DNA of 64,000 nt from Verrucomicrobiota bacterium (GTDB taxonomy: Bacteria; Verrucomicrobiota; Verrucomicrobiia; Limisphaerales; J093), in the NCBI GenBank assembly GCA_027493615.1, contig JAOSKK010000023.1:496001-560000 (forward strand), read 5' to 3'. Below the pieces are notes generated by a model that was given only the letters and a program-made list of their open reading frames with translations, had not been told where the DNA came from and did not search any database. Position numbers and translations under genes: made by a program. This document shows, piece by piece, positions 19,000 through 28,022 of the stretch. The stretch's first letter is position 1. Every line of letters begins with the position of its first letter.

Positions 19000-20483
19000 A
19001 TGTTAGTTGCCAGTGACTCGCGGGTTTCGGATTCACGGCCGCCGGCCAGTTCAAGAAGGAACAGACTGCTTCCCTTGCGAGTGTTGCCGTTGCTTGGGGT
19101 GGCCGCCCTGCTGCTCCTGCCGGCCCCCGGCGCCGCCGAATTCCAGGCGGGCGCCGCAGCCGTGAACGTCACCCCCAACCTCGGCACGGCGGTCAATGGC
19201 GGTGTGGGCCCCGGCCGCGCGTTGCACGTGCACGACGACCTGTTCGCCAAGGCGCTGGTGCTCGATGACGGACAGACTCGCCTCGCGTGGGTGGTGGTGG
19301 ACACCTGCCTCGTGGACCGCGAGGTGTTCGACATCGCCAAACGCCTCGTCGTCCAACACACGGGCATCCCCCCAGCCACCAGATGATGTCCGCCACCCAC
19401 ACTCACTCGGCGGGCGCGGTCACGGGTGCGCATCTCTGCGAACCCGACCCGACCTATCGCGCCTGGCTGCCGGACCGGTTGGCGGACTCCGTACGCGTGG
19501 CTGTGAACCGGCTTGCTCCCGCACAGATCGGCTGGGCCCGCGGCAGCGTCCCCCAGCACGTGTTCTGTCGCCGCCTCCTGATCCGGCCGGGCATGACGTA
19601 CACGAACCAGCTCGGGTTCACGGGCGAGCGGGCCAAGATGAACTGGGACTCGCCGCACCCCGCCGACGGCGAACCCTCCGCCCCCGTGGACCCGGAGCTG
19701 TTTGTGGTGTCGGTGCAAACCGCCGCCGGCAGGCCGCTGGCGGTGCTGGCCAATTACTCGCTCCATTACGTGGGCGACGTCGGGCCCGGCCACATCTCGG
19801 CCGATTACTTCGGTGTCTTTGCCGATCGCCTGCAGCAGTTGCTGGGCGCCGACCGGCAGGACCCTCCCTTCGTGGCCCTGTTGTCCAACGGCACCAGCGG
19901 GGACGTGAACAATGTGAATCCCCGCGAACGCCGTGCCCCGCAGCCCGCGTACACCCAGATCCGCCGCGTGGCGTTCGACGTGGCCGACGAAGCCCGGCGC
20001 GTGCTCGAAGGGTTGCGTCATCGCCGCGAGGTCGCCCTGTCCGCCACCACCACCGAGGTGCGCGTGATCACGCACCGTCCGACCGCCGCCGAGGTTGAGC
20101 AGGCGCGTCAACGTGTGGGCGGGCGCTCCGTGGCCCAGCTCAGCGGTTGGCAGGACAACTACGCGCGCGAAACGCTGCTGTTGGCGGACTACCCGGAAGC
20201 GCTCCCGGTGCCGCTTCAGGTCTTCCGGGTGGGCGAGCTGGCCGTGGCGGCGTGGCCGGGCGAGATCTTCGCCAGCACCGGTCTCGAACTGAAGCAGCGC
20301 AGTCCGGTGCAGCCGCTGTTCAACATCGGCCTGGCAAACGGCTGGTACGGTTACATCCCTCCGCCGGAGCAACACGCCCTCGGCGCCTACGAGACGTGGC
20401 GTGCCCGCACGGCGCCGCTGGAGGTCGACGCCACCGTCAAGCTGGTGGACGCCTTTCTCGGGATGCTCGCAGGCTCGCGCTGA
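19000..20483 (+). CDS. Neutral/alkaline ceramidase-like secreted protein (frameshifted)
   Basis: Related to the N-terminal domain of neutral/alkaline non-lysosomal ceramidases, which hydrolyse N-acyl-sphingosines. Many bacterial relatives have unknown amide substrates. Seen: a signal segment (LPLLGVAALLLLPAPGAAEF), AGAAAVNVTPNLG, the zinc-site motif SATHTHSAG, a second region LANYSLHYVGD, SNGTSGDVNNVN and the late block AVAAWPGEIFASTGLELK...GLANGWYGYIP. A shift in a C run near 19370 separates VVQHTGIPP from HQMMSATHTH. The start is uncertain: ATG 19000 is in frame, while ATG 18983 has the better AGGAGG site but would need a shift. Confidence 0.75.
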
Positions 20484-20494
20484 GCCTGGCCGGT

Positions 20495-21366
20495 CTACCA
20501 GCTCACGCGTTCGAGGAAACGCAGGCTCTGCGGGATCTGTTCCTTGGCCGAGGGCGACTCGTCCTCGATGAAGTAATACTTCACCCTGGCCTTCCGGGCG
20601 GCTTTGAGGATCGCGGGCATGTCCATCTGGCCGGTGCCCAGGATGACGTCGTTGGTCACGTCGGTGTGGCCGCTCAAGTCACCCTCGACCCCTCGCTTGA
20701 GGTCTTTGAGGTGCATCAGGGGCCACCGCTTCGGGTATTTCTGCAACCAGCGCACCGGGTCCTGACCCGGGTGCACGGTCCAGAGCAGGTCCATCTCGAA
20801 CGCGACCCACTTCGGGTTGGTGCCGGTGATCAAGAGATCGAGCAACGTGCCGTCGCCGTACGGCTGAAACTCGTAGCCGTGGTTGTGGTAGAAGAACTGA
20901 ATCCGCTCGCGGGCGGCCAGCTCACCGGCGCGGTTGAACACCTCGATGGCCGCGCGGCACTCGGCCTCGTCGAAGTCGCCCTCGTGCGGGATCCAGGCGC
21001 ACCCGGCGTACTTGAGCCCGAGCGCCTTGGCGTCGCGCAGCACAAACTCCGGTTCGTCCCGCCAGCGTTCGTAGCTGAAATGGCCGGCGATGGGCACGAG
21101 ACCACGTTCGAGCAGCGCGGCGCGAAAATCGCGGGGCAACCAGCCGTAGTGCCGGCCAGCTCGACGTAGAGGAAGCCGTAGCTCTGCACCAGGTCCAGCG
21201 TCCGTCGCACGTCCTTCTTGAACTCGTCCCGCAGGCTGTAGAGCTGCAGGCCCACCGGGCCTTTGAACGACCGGCCCGTCCCCACCTTGCCCGCGGCTTG
21301 CGCCGGAGTGGTGTTGCCCACCGCGAGGAGGATCGCCCCTATCACGAACGTCGAAAGCAGTTTCAT
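20495..21366 (-). CDS. Secreted sugar phosphate isomerase/epimerase-like TIM barrel (frameshifted)
   Basis: AP-endonuclease-2/xylose-isomerase-like TIM barrel, a fold used for keto-sugar isomerases and epimerases. ATG 21366 gives a signal peptide ([24 protein letters not shown]). Then come [65 protein letters not shown] and [11 protein letters not shown], the usual metal-ligand blocks with His, Glu, Asp and His. A shift near 21145 lies in VELAG/TTGWLP. Such secreted members are common in this phylum; the substrate is unknown. Confidence 0.8.
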
Positions 21367-21632
21367 GGCGCCATTGGAGCGGGTCGGTGTCACGGAGGGA
21401 AGCCCGATTTCGGGCGCCACCGCCGATTCCAGCAACGCCTCCTCCCGCAAAACCCGGGCTGCCGCCGCTTGCTCCGACGTAATGACCGGCCGCAATGGAG
21501 TCAGCACGATGGAACCCCCTTCGTGCACCGTGACGCTCACCCGACGCCCACCTTCAGGTGAGCCAGGTCCATCAGTGCGGTGTCCAACATCAGCCCCCGG
21601 CAGTTGCCGATTCTCGTGATGGTCTTCGTCAT
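21367..21632 (-). CDS. AbrB/MazE-type antitoxin-like DNA-binding protein (frameshifted, 3' end unclear)
   Basis: ATG 21632 gives [29 protein letters not shown], and after a one-base shift near 21545 [21 protein letters not shown]. This is the swapped-hairpin AbrB/SpoVT fold (GNS-type R-x-x-L core plus a second beta hairpin). A helical tail ([19 protein letters not shown]) follows. As sequenced, the frame runs without a stop into the start of the epimerase gene, so the true end is hidden by another shift or the two are joined. No toxin gene lies next to it, so it may be a solitary regulator or a remnant. Confidence 0.6.
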
Positions 21633-21810
21633 CGCATAAAAACATGTTTGACGCCCCTCTCCGTCAAACGCCGGCCGAGATCCGCCTCAGATCCCGGCGG
21701 CGCGCGAACCAAATCCCCAAGCCCACCATGGCAAAGCGGATCCAGTTCTTGCCATGCACGCGAGCCTCATGAGATTCTAATCCGAGAAACCGCGTGCGTG
21801 GGGGAAAAGA

Positions 21811-24800
21811 ATGCAGCGCCTTCGCCGTGGTCCGATCGCGATGAAAACCGAAGACCGCCGCCTGTCGGACGCAGCTCGCTCGATCCTCCTCCTCCACCCA
21901 GCCGTCCGAGCCGGCCTGGCGGCGCTCGTGCTCGCGGTCGCCACCGCGACGGCCGCCCAGGTCGAAGACTTCGAACGCGCGGCCGCCGAACTGGACCGCA
22001 TCGATCTGCGCGGCCTGCGGGCGGCGGTCGAAGACCTCGCCCGGACCTTCCCCGACACGTACGGGGCGGGGACGGGCTACTTGCAGGCGATCAACCGCTT
22101 CGAGCAGGACCTGCCGGACTTGAAGCAGCGCCTGGCCAAGGGTGACCGCGAGGCGCTGGGAGTGTTTGCGCGCTTCGAGCGCCTGCAACGCGAGGCGCTC
22201 CTGGCCAATCCGCTCCTTGATTTTGAGCGGCTCCTGGTCGTCAAACGAAACCCGGGTAACCTCGGGCTCCCGCAGAACTGGCAGGGCAACTGCGCCCTCT
22301 CCCGGAGCGGGTACGACAACGAAATCGCGGTCCTGTCACCCGTCCGGCCCGAGGGCGAACTGACCTGCTTCTACCGACCCGACGGCACGAAGTTCGTGGG
22401 CGATGTCGAACTGGACTTCGCTGCGGACAAGCTGCTGTTCTCCTCGCTGGGCAAGCACGACCGCTGGCATGTCTTCGAGATCGGCGCGGATGGCCGGAAC
22501 CTGCGCCAGTTGACCCCGGACGAGCCGGATGTGGACGCCTACGATCCCTGCTATCTGCCGGACGGCCGAATCCTCTTCGCCTCGACCGCCTGCTTCGCCG
22601 GCGTGCCCTGTGTGGGCGGCGGAAACACGGTGGCCAACCTGTACCGGATGGATGCCGATGGCCGCAACATCCGGCAGCTATGCTTTGACCAGGACCACAA
22701 CTGGTGCCCGACGGTCCTGAACGATGGCCGGGTGCTGTATTCCCGCTGGGAATACTCGGACTCGCCCCACTACTTCACCCGCCTCCTCTTCCGCATGAAC
22801 CCGGATGGCACCGGGCAGATGGAGTACTACGGGAGCAGCTCGTACTGGCCCAACTCAACCTTCTACGCCCGCCCCATCCCCGGTCATCCCACCAAGGTCG
22901 TGGCGGTCATCTCCGGCCATCACGGCGTGCCGCGCATGGGTGAACTCATCCTCTTCGAGCCGGCCAAGGGCCGCTTTGAAGGCAGCGGGGCGGTGCAGCG
23001 GATCCCGAGCCGCGGCCAGCGCCTGGATCCCACCATCCGCGACGATCTCGTCAACGATTCCTGGCCCAAGTTCCTGCACCCCTATCCGCTCAGCGAAAAG
23101 TACTTCCTGGTCTCGATGCAGCCCACGCCACAATCGCTGTGGGGCATTTACTTGGTGGATGTGTTCGACAACCTCGTGCTGCTCCGCGAGGAACCCGGCT
23201 ACGCGTTGCTCGAACCCGTCCCGTTCCGCCCGACCCCGCGGCCGCCCGTCCTCCCGGACCGCACCAATCCGGAGAGCCGCGAGGCGATCGTGTACCTGTC
23301 CGACATCTATGGTGGCGCCGGGTTGGCCGGCGTCCCGCGCGGCACCGTCAAGCAGCTCCGCGTTTACGAATTCCATTACACCTACCCCCAGATGGGCGGC
23401 CACATCCACGTCGGCATCGACGGACCGTGGGATGTCCACCGCATCCTGGGCACCGTGCCGGTCCACGCCGACGGATCGGCGGCCTTCAAGGTGCCGGCCA
23501 ACACCCCGCTCGCCGTCCAACCGCTCGACGCCGAGGGCCGGTCGCTCCAAGTGATGCGAAGCTGGTTCACCGCCATGCCCGGCGAAGTCCTTTCCTGCGC
23601 CGGTTGTCACGAATCCCAGAACGCCGCCGCCCCGTCCCTTCCCAACCTTGCCTCCCAGCGGCCCCCCGCCGCGATCACCCCCTGGCACGGCCCCACGCGC
23701 GGCTTCAGTTTCAAGCGCGAGGTGCAACCGGTCCTCGACCGATACTGCGTCGGTTGTCACAACGGCGAACCGCGACCCGACGGCCGGCAGATCCCCGACT
23801 TCGCGGCCAAACCCAAGAACGGTCCCCGCAATTTCACGCCGTCCTATCTCGCGCTGCATCCTTACGTGCGCCGACCCGGACCCGAGAGCGACTATCACTT
23901 GCAGGTGCCGCTGGAGTGGCACGCCGACACCAGCGAGCTCGTCCAGATGCTGAAGAAAGGCCACCACAACGTCTCCCTCGATGCCGGGGCCTGGGATCGC
24001 CTTTACACCTGGATCGATCTCAACGTGCCCGACCACGGGACCTGGGGCGAACACCACCCCATCCCGGGCAACTTCCACCAGCGCCGCCTCGAGCTGCGCG
24101 CCCGTTACGCCAACCGCTTCGATGACCCGGAGGCGATTCCGAATCCCCGACCGGAACCGGTCGCCTTTGTCCAACCCGCTCCGCTGCCCGACCGGCCCCC
24201 GGCCCCGCAGCTCGCCGGCTGGCCCTTGGACGCAGCCAAAGCCCAGGCCCGGCAGGCGACTGCCGGCCGACCGGCCCAACTGAAGCTCGAGCTGAGCGCG
24301 AACCTCGGCCTCGACCTCACCCTCGTGCCCCCCGGTTCCTTCGTCATGGGAGATCCTCAGGGCGCCGCGGACGAGTTCCCGGCCACGGTCGTGCGCATCG
24401 ACCAGCCGTTCTATCTGGGCACGTGCGAGGTCACCGCCGAACAGTTCGCCGCCTTCGACCCCCGCCATGACAGCGGCTACGTGAGCGTCTTCAACAAGGA
24501 CCAGTACACGCGGGGCGAACCCGCCAACCGCCCGCAGCAGCCCGTCGTCCGCGTGTCCTGGGAACAGGCCATGGCCTTCTGCCAATGGCTTTCGGCGAAA
24601 AGCGGCCGGCACGTCACGCTGCCCACGGAAGCCCAATGGGAATATGCCTGCCGCGCCGGCACCGACACGCCGCTGAGCTACGGGGCGGCCGACGTCGACT
24701 TCGCCCCCTGGGCCAACCTCGCCGACCGACGGCTTGTGGACCTCTGCCGCGGTGATTCGCCGAAGTGGATCCCCGCGGTGCTGGCCGTGAACGACGGCGC

Positions 24801-25107
24801 CACGGTCACGCAGGACGTGGGACGCTACCAGCCCAATGCGTGGGGACTCCACGACCTCCACGGCAATGCCGCCGAGTGGACGCTCACCACGTACCGCCCT
24901 TATCCCTATGCCGCGGACGGGCGCGACAACGGTCGGGCCGAAGGCCGCAAAGTGGTGCGCGGCGGTTCGTTCTACGACCGGCCCGACCGCGCCCGGTCGG
25001 CATTCCGCCTCAGCTACCCGCCCTGGCAACGCGTGTTCAACGTCGGCTTCCGCGTCGCCGTCACCGAAGCACCGCCCGCCGAGTTCCGCGTCACGGCCAC
25101 CCGCTGA
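21811..25107 (+). CDS. Fusion: hydrazine-synthase-alpha-like beta-propeller/di-heme region plus formylglycine-generating-enzyme (SUMF1) domain
   Basis: Intact 1,098-residue exported protein. Residues 1-50 include a signal segment (AALVLAVATATAAQ). Residues about 150-560 are propeller-like with repeated DG(R)ILF/VLYS text (DAYDPCYLPDGRILFAST, WCPTVLNDGRVLYSRWEYSD), resembling the hydrazine synthase alpha-subunit-like family. Two c-type heme motifs follow, CAGCH (~residue 596) and CVGCH (~646). Residues about 830-1090 are a sulfatase-modifying-factor/FGE domain (GSFVMGDPQGAADEFPATVV, CEVTAEQFAAF, LPTEAQWEYACRAGT, GLHDLHGNAAEWT, VRGGSFYDRPDRARSAFR). I infer a periplasmic redox or structural protein; no sulfatase is nearby. 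An alternative start is 21841. Confidence 0.75.
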   Translation: MQRLRRGPIAMKTEDRRLSDAARSILLLHPAVRAGLAALVLAVATATAAQVEDFERAAAELDRIDLRGLRAAVEDLARTFPDTYGAGTGYLQAINRFEQDLPDLKQRLAKGDREALGVFARFERLQREALLANPLLDFERLLVVKRNPGNLGLPQNWQGNCALSRSGYDNEIAVLSPVRPEGELTCFYRPDGTKFVGDVELDFAADKLLFSSLGKHDRWHVFEIGADGRNLRQLTPDEPDVDAYDPCYLPDGRILFASTACFAGVPCVGGGNTVANLYRMDADGRNIRQLCFDQDHNWCPTVLNDGRVLYSRWEYSDSPHYFTRLLFRMNPDGTGQMEYYGSSSYWPNSTFYARPIPGHPTKVVAVISGHHGVPRMGELILFEPAKGRFEGSGAVQRIPSRGQRLDPTIRDDLVNDSWPKFLHPYPLSEKYFLVSMQPTPQSLWGIYLVDVFDNLVLLREEPGYALLEPVPFRPTPRPPVLPDRTNPESREAIVYLSDIYGGAGLAGVPRGTVKQLRVYEFHYTYPQMGGHIHVGIDGPWDVHRILGTVPVHADGSAAFKVPANTPLAVQPLDAEGRSLQVMRSWFTAMPGEVLSCAGCHESQNAAAPSLPNLASQRPPAAITPWHGPTRGFSFKREVQPVLDRYCVGCHNGEPRPDGRQIPDFAAKPKNGPRNFTPSYLALHPYVRRPGPESDYHLQVPLEWHADTSELVQMLKKGHHNVSLDAGAWDRLYTWIDLNVPDHGTWGEHHPIPGNFHQRRLELRARYANRFDDPEAIPNPRPEPVAFVQPAPLPDRPPAPQLAGWPLDAAKAQARQATAGRPAQLKLELSANLGLDLTLVPPGSFVMGDPQGAADEFPATVVRIDQPFYLGTCEVTAEQFAAFDPRHDSGYVSVFNKDQYTRGEPANRPQQPVVRVSWEQAMAFCQWLSAKSGRHVTLPTEAQWEYACRAGTDTPLSYGAADVDFAPWANLADRRLVDLCRGDSPKWIPAVLAVNDGATVTQDVGRYQPNAWGLHDLHGNAAEWTLTTYRPYPYAADGRDNGRAEGRKVVRGGSFYDRPDRARSAFRLSYPPWQRVFNVGFRVAVTEAPPAEFRVTATR

Positions 25108-25156
25108 ACCGCACCACTCCTAAGCGCCGACCTCAACCCCCGCCCCGCATCATCCT

Positions 25157-26152
25157 GTGAAGAAGTTCATCAACGACCCTCAGCATCTCACCCGGGAACT
25201 GCTCGAAGGTTTCGCCATCGCCCACAAAGACCTCGTGACCGTGCGTTCCGAGAAGATTGTCTGCCGCGCCCGGCCCAAGGCTGACGACAAGGTGGCCCCT
25301 CGTGACACTGGGCGGGGCGGGTCACGAACCGGCGCTCAGCGGATTCGTCGGCGAAGGCATGCTCGATTACAGCGTGGTGGGCGACATCTTCGCCGCGCCG
25401 GGGCCGCCGAAAGTGATCGAGGCGCTGCGTCTCGCCAAGCGTCCCGCCGGCATCCTGTTCGTCGTCCTGAACCACGCCGGCGACGTCCTGAGCGCCAACC
25501 TCGCCGTCGAGATGGCGAACCAGGAGAACATCCGCCACCAGATGATCCTCACCCACGAGGACATCGCGCCGGGCGCCAACGCCCCCGCAGAGGACCGGCG
25601 CGGCCTCGTGGGCTGCGTTCCCTCTACAAGATCGCCGGGGCCGCCGCCGAAGCTGGCAAGAGCCTCGACGAGATCCACGCGCTCGCCAGCCGTTTCAACG
25701 ACAACATGGCCACGCTCGCCGTGGCCATGAAGACCGCCACCCACCCCGCCACGGGCCAGGCCATCTTCGAACTGGCCGAGGACGAGATGGAGATTGGCAT
25801 GGGCCAGCACGGCGAGGCCGGCACCGGTCCCTGCAAGCTGCTGTCGGCGGATCGCACTGCGGCGCTGATGCTCGGGCGACTGCTTGAGGCCGTGAAAGCC
25901 GGCCAGGGCGATCGCCTGCTACTGATTCTCAACGGCAGCGGCGCCACTACGCTGATGGAGCTCTACATCGTGTTGCGGGCCTGCCACCGCTTCCTCGAGG
26001 CCAAGGGCATCACGCTCGCCGCAGCGCATTGCGGCGAGCTGCTGACTGTTCAAGAAATGGCCGGTTTTCAGATGTGCGTCGCCAAGATGGATGACGAACT
26101 CCTCCGCTACTGGCACGCGCCCTGCCAGACCCCGGCCTTGACCGTGAAGTGA
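25157..26152 (+). CDS. dhaK: Dihydroxyacetone kinase subunit DhaK-like (frameshifted)
   Basis: Substrate-binding half of a dihydroxyacetone/ketose kinase, cytoplasmic. GTG 25157 gives MKKFINDPQHLTRELLEGFA. The GGAGHEPALSGFVGEGMLDYSV glycine-rich block follows, then DVLSANLAVEMAN and the substrate-His block EIGMGQHGEAGTG (His about residue 217, which forms the hemiaminal with the ketose in DhaK). Shifts near 25305 and 25625 break the frame. dhaL follows 60 bases later and an aldolase comes next. No dhaM (PTS) gene is present, so phosphoryl transfer probably uses ATP. The GMGQHGEAGTGP variant also occurs in tetrulose kinases, so the substrate may not be dihydroxyacetone. Confidence 0.85.
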   Translation: MKKFINDPQHLTRELLEGFAIAHKDLVTVRSEKIVCRARPKADDKVAPRDTGRGGSRTGAQRIRRRRHARLQRGGRHLRRAGAAESDRGAASRQASRRHPVRRPEPRRRRPERQPRRRDGEPGEHPPPDDPHPRGHRAGRQRPRRGPARPRGLRSLYKIAGAAAEAGKSLDEIHALASRFNDNMATLAVAMKTATHPATGQAIFELAEDEMEIGMGQHGEAGTGPCKLLSADRTAALMLGRLLEAVKAGQGDRLLLILNGSGATTLMELYIVLRACHRFLEAKGITLAAAHCGELLTVQEMAGFQMCVAKMDDELLRYWHAPCQTPALTVK

Positions 26153-26212
26153 GATGATACCCGGAACCCGCCTGCCGACCCCGCGGCGGTGAACCGGCAA
26201 GACTCCTCGACG

Positions 26213-26899
26213 ATGTCCGACAAGCTCGCTGCTTCCCACTTCCGCCGAATGCTCGACGCGGCGCGGGCGCAAATCCGCGAACAGCACGAGACGCTCTCCC
26301 GCCTCGATGCGGCCGTGGGCGATGGCGACCACGGCACCACGATGCTGCGCGCCATGGACGCCGCCGCCCAAGCCGCCAACCAACATGCCGACGCCGACCT
26401 GCAGCAACTCCTCTCGGCGACGGGTTGGGCGGTGATGGCCTGTGATGGCGGCTCCACCGGGCCGCTGCTCGGTTCCTGGTTTCTCGGCATGAGCGGGGCC
26501 TCGGCGGGCCGGGCTGAACTTGACGTTTCGGCACTGGCGGCGGTTTTTGAAGGTGGCCTCACGAAGCTGCAGAAGCAGAGCCGCGCCCAGATCGGCGACA
26601 AGACCCTGATGGACGCCTTGCTGCCCGCCGTCGCCGCCTTGAAAGCCGCCGATCCGGCCCAGGGCGTCACCGCCGCCCTCGCGCACGCCGCCGACGCCGC
26701 CGCGCGCGGCGCTGCCGACACAGCGAACATGCGCGCCAAGTTCGGCCGCGCCCGTCACCTGGGAGACCGCGTGCTCGGTCATCCCGATCCGGGCGCGGTC
26801 TCCGTTTCCCTGATCTTCCGCGGTTTTTGCGAAGGTCTTGCCGGCTCAAACCCGGCCGGCCACTCGAACCACGCGACTCAACCACCGACGACGACCTGA
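26213..26899 (+). CDS. dhaL: Dihydroxyacetone kinase subunit DhaL-like
   Basis: Nucleotide-binding half of the two-part ketose kinase. DAAVGDGDHGTTM carries the aspartates that hold the Mg-ADP pair. The conserved GGSTGPLLGSWFLGM loop, IGDKTLMDALLPA and RARHLGDRVLGHPDPGAVS complete the eight-helix barrel. Start ATG 26213; 228 residues with an intact frame, slightly longer than usual because of a Ser/Asn/Thr-rich C-terminal tail (NPAGHSNHATQPPTTT). It is co-directional with dhaK and the aldolase gene 13 bases downstream, consistent with one operon. Confidence 0.88.
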   Translation: MSDKLAASHFRRMLDAARAQIREQHETLSRLDAAVGDGDHGTTMLRAMDAAAQAANQHADADLQQLLSATGWAVMACDGGSTGPLLGSWFLGMSGASAGRAELDVSALAAVFEGGLTKLQKQSRAQIGDKTLMDALLPAVAALKAADPAQGVTAALAHAADAAARGAADTANMRAKFGRARHLGDRVLGHPDPGAVSVSLIFRGFCEGLAGSNPAGHSNHATQPPTTT

Positions 26900-26912
26900 T
26901 ACCCACCGCGCT

Positions 26913-27791
26913 ATGCCCGACAACGACACCGTCCAGGACGCCGCCAGCTACGGCCTCGGCATCCCGGCTCCGAAACACGCGTTCTTCCTGAAGGGCCTCG
27001 ATCATGTGGATTGGGGGATGAAGGACCGGCTCAGCCGCATCTTCAACCCCAAGTCCGGCCGCACCGTGATGCTCGCGTTCGACCACGGCTACATCATGGG
27101 GCCCACCTCCGGGCTCGAAAGGATGGACCTCAGCATCCCGCCGCTGATCGAGCACGCGGACTGCCTCATGTGTACCCGCGGGGCCCTGCGATCCATCGTC
27201 CCGCCCACCGCCAACAAGCCCATCTCGCTCCGATACTCGGCAGGCAGCAGCGTGCTCACCGAGCTGAACAACGAGTGCCTGCTCGACATTGAAGACGCCC
27301 TCCGGATCAACGCCTCCGCCCTCGCCGTCATGGCGGCCATCGGCAGCAAGTTCGAGGCGAAGACCATCGAGAACCTCGTGCGCACGGCCGACCTCGGCGC
27401 CCGCTACGGCATCCCCACCCTGGGCGTGACCGCTGTCGGCAAGGAACTGACCCGCGACGCCCGTTACCTCGCACTGGCCTGCCGCATTTGCGCCGAGAAC
27501 GGCGCCACCTTCGTCAAGACCTACTATTGCGAAACCGACTTCGAGAAGGTCACCGCCACGTGTCCGGTGCCCATCGTCATCGCCGGCGGCAAGAAGCTGC
27601 CGGAGAGCGAGGCGCTCGAGCTCGTCCACAAGGCGCTCCAACAAGGCGCCGCCGGCGTGGACATGGGACGCAACGTGTTCCAGGCCGAACATCCGGTGGC
27701 CATGATCCAGGCCATCCGCGCCGTGACCCACGACGGACGAACCGCCCGCGAAGGCTTCGAACTCTATCAAACCCTCAAGAACGCCCGCTAG
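26913..27791 (+). CDS. Class I aldolase/thiolase of the LsrF-DhnA family
   Basis: Schiff-base aldolase-fold enzyme related to LsrF (3-hydroxy-5-phosphooxypentane-2,4-dione thiolase) and DhnA aldolases. It carries MLAFDHGYIMGPTSGLERMD, the catalytic-Lys block TFVKTYYCETDFEKV (Lys equivalent to the Schiff-base Lys of LsrF), PIVIAGGKKLPE and GAAGVDMGRNVFQAEHP. 292 residues, intact. Beside a ketose kinase it could cleave the phosphorylated sugar. Genes for AI-2 uptake (lsrACDB) are absent, so I do not call it lsrF. A palindromic repeat cluster follows the stop. Confidence 0.85.
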   Translation: MPDNDTVQDAASYGLGIPAPKHAFFLKGLDHVDWGMKDRLSRIFNPKSGRTVMLAFDHGYIMGPTSGLERMDLSIPPLIEHADCLMCTRGALRSIVPPTANKPISLRYSAGSSVLTELNNECLLDIEDALRINASALAVMAAIGSKFEAKTIENLVRTADLGARYGIPTLGVTAVGKELTRDARYLALACRICAENGATFVKTYYCETDFEKVTATCPVPIVIAGGKKLPESEALELVHKALQQGAAGVDMGRNVFQAEHPVAMIQAIRAVTHDGRTAREGFELYQTLKNAR

Positions 27792-27839
27792 TCCGGGCGC
27801 TACTTGAACCGCATGAACCCGCAACCGATGCCACCGATT

Positions 27840-27970
27840 GTAGGCGCCGACGTGAGGAGGCCAAGCCGTGTAGGCGCCGACGTCAGGAGGCGGAGTCGTG
27901 TAGGCGCCGACGTGAGGAGGCCAAGTCGTGTTGCTCCTCGTCCAAGACGCCTCCTCACGTCGGCGCCTAC
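27840..27970. repeat. REP-like palindrome, locus 2: three tandem arms plus one inverted arm
   Basis: Direct copies of GTAGGCGCCGACGT(G/C)AGGAGGC start at 27840, 27870 and 27900, exactly 30 bp apart. The inverted arm is at 27949-27970. The middle copy has C and the outer copies G at the variable base; the inverted arm pairs exactly with the third copy. It lies between the LsrF-like and cupin genes, which run in the same direction, so it sits inside a possible operon. Confidence 0.95.
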
Positions 27971-28022
27971 AGTCGGAGACAGCCCCCGCCCCTCCCCACC
28001 CCACCCCATCACGAGACACCCT

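Noticed and set aside
26913..27791. Naming the aldolase lsrF and inferring AI-2 processing
   Set aside because: No lsr transporter or kinase genes are present and the neighbours are DhaK/DhaL; only the family can be supported.
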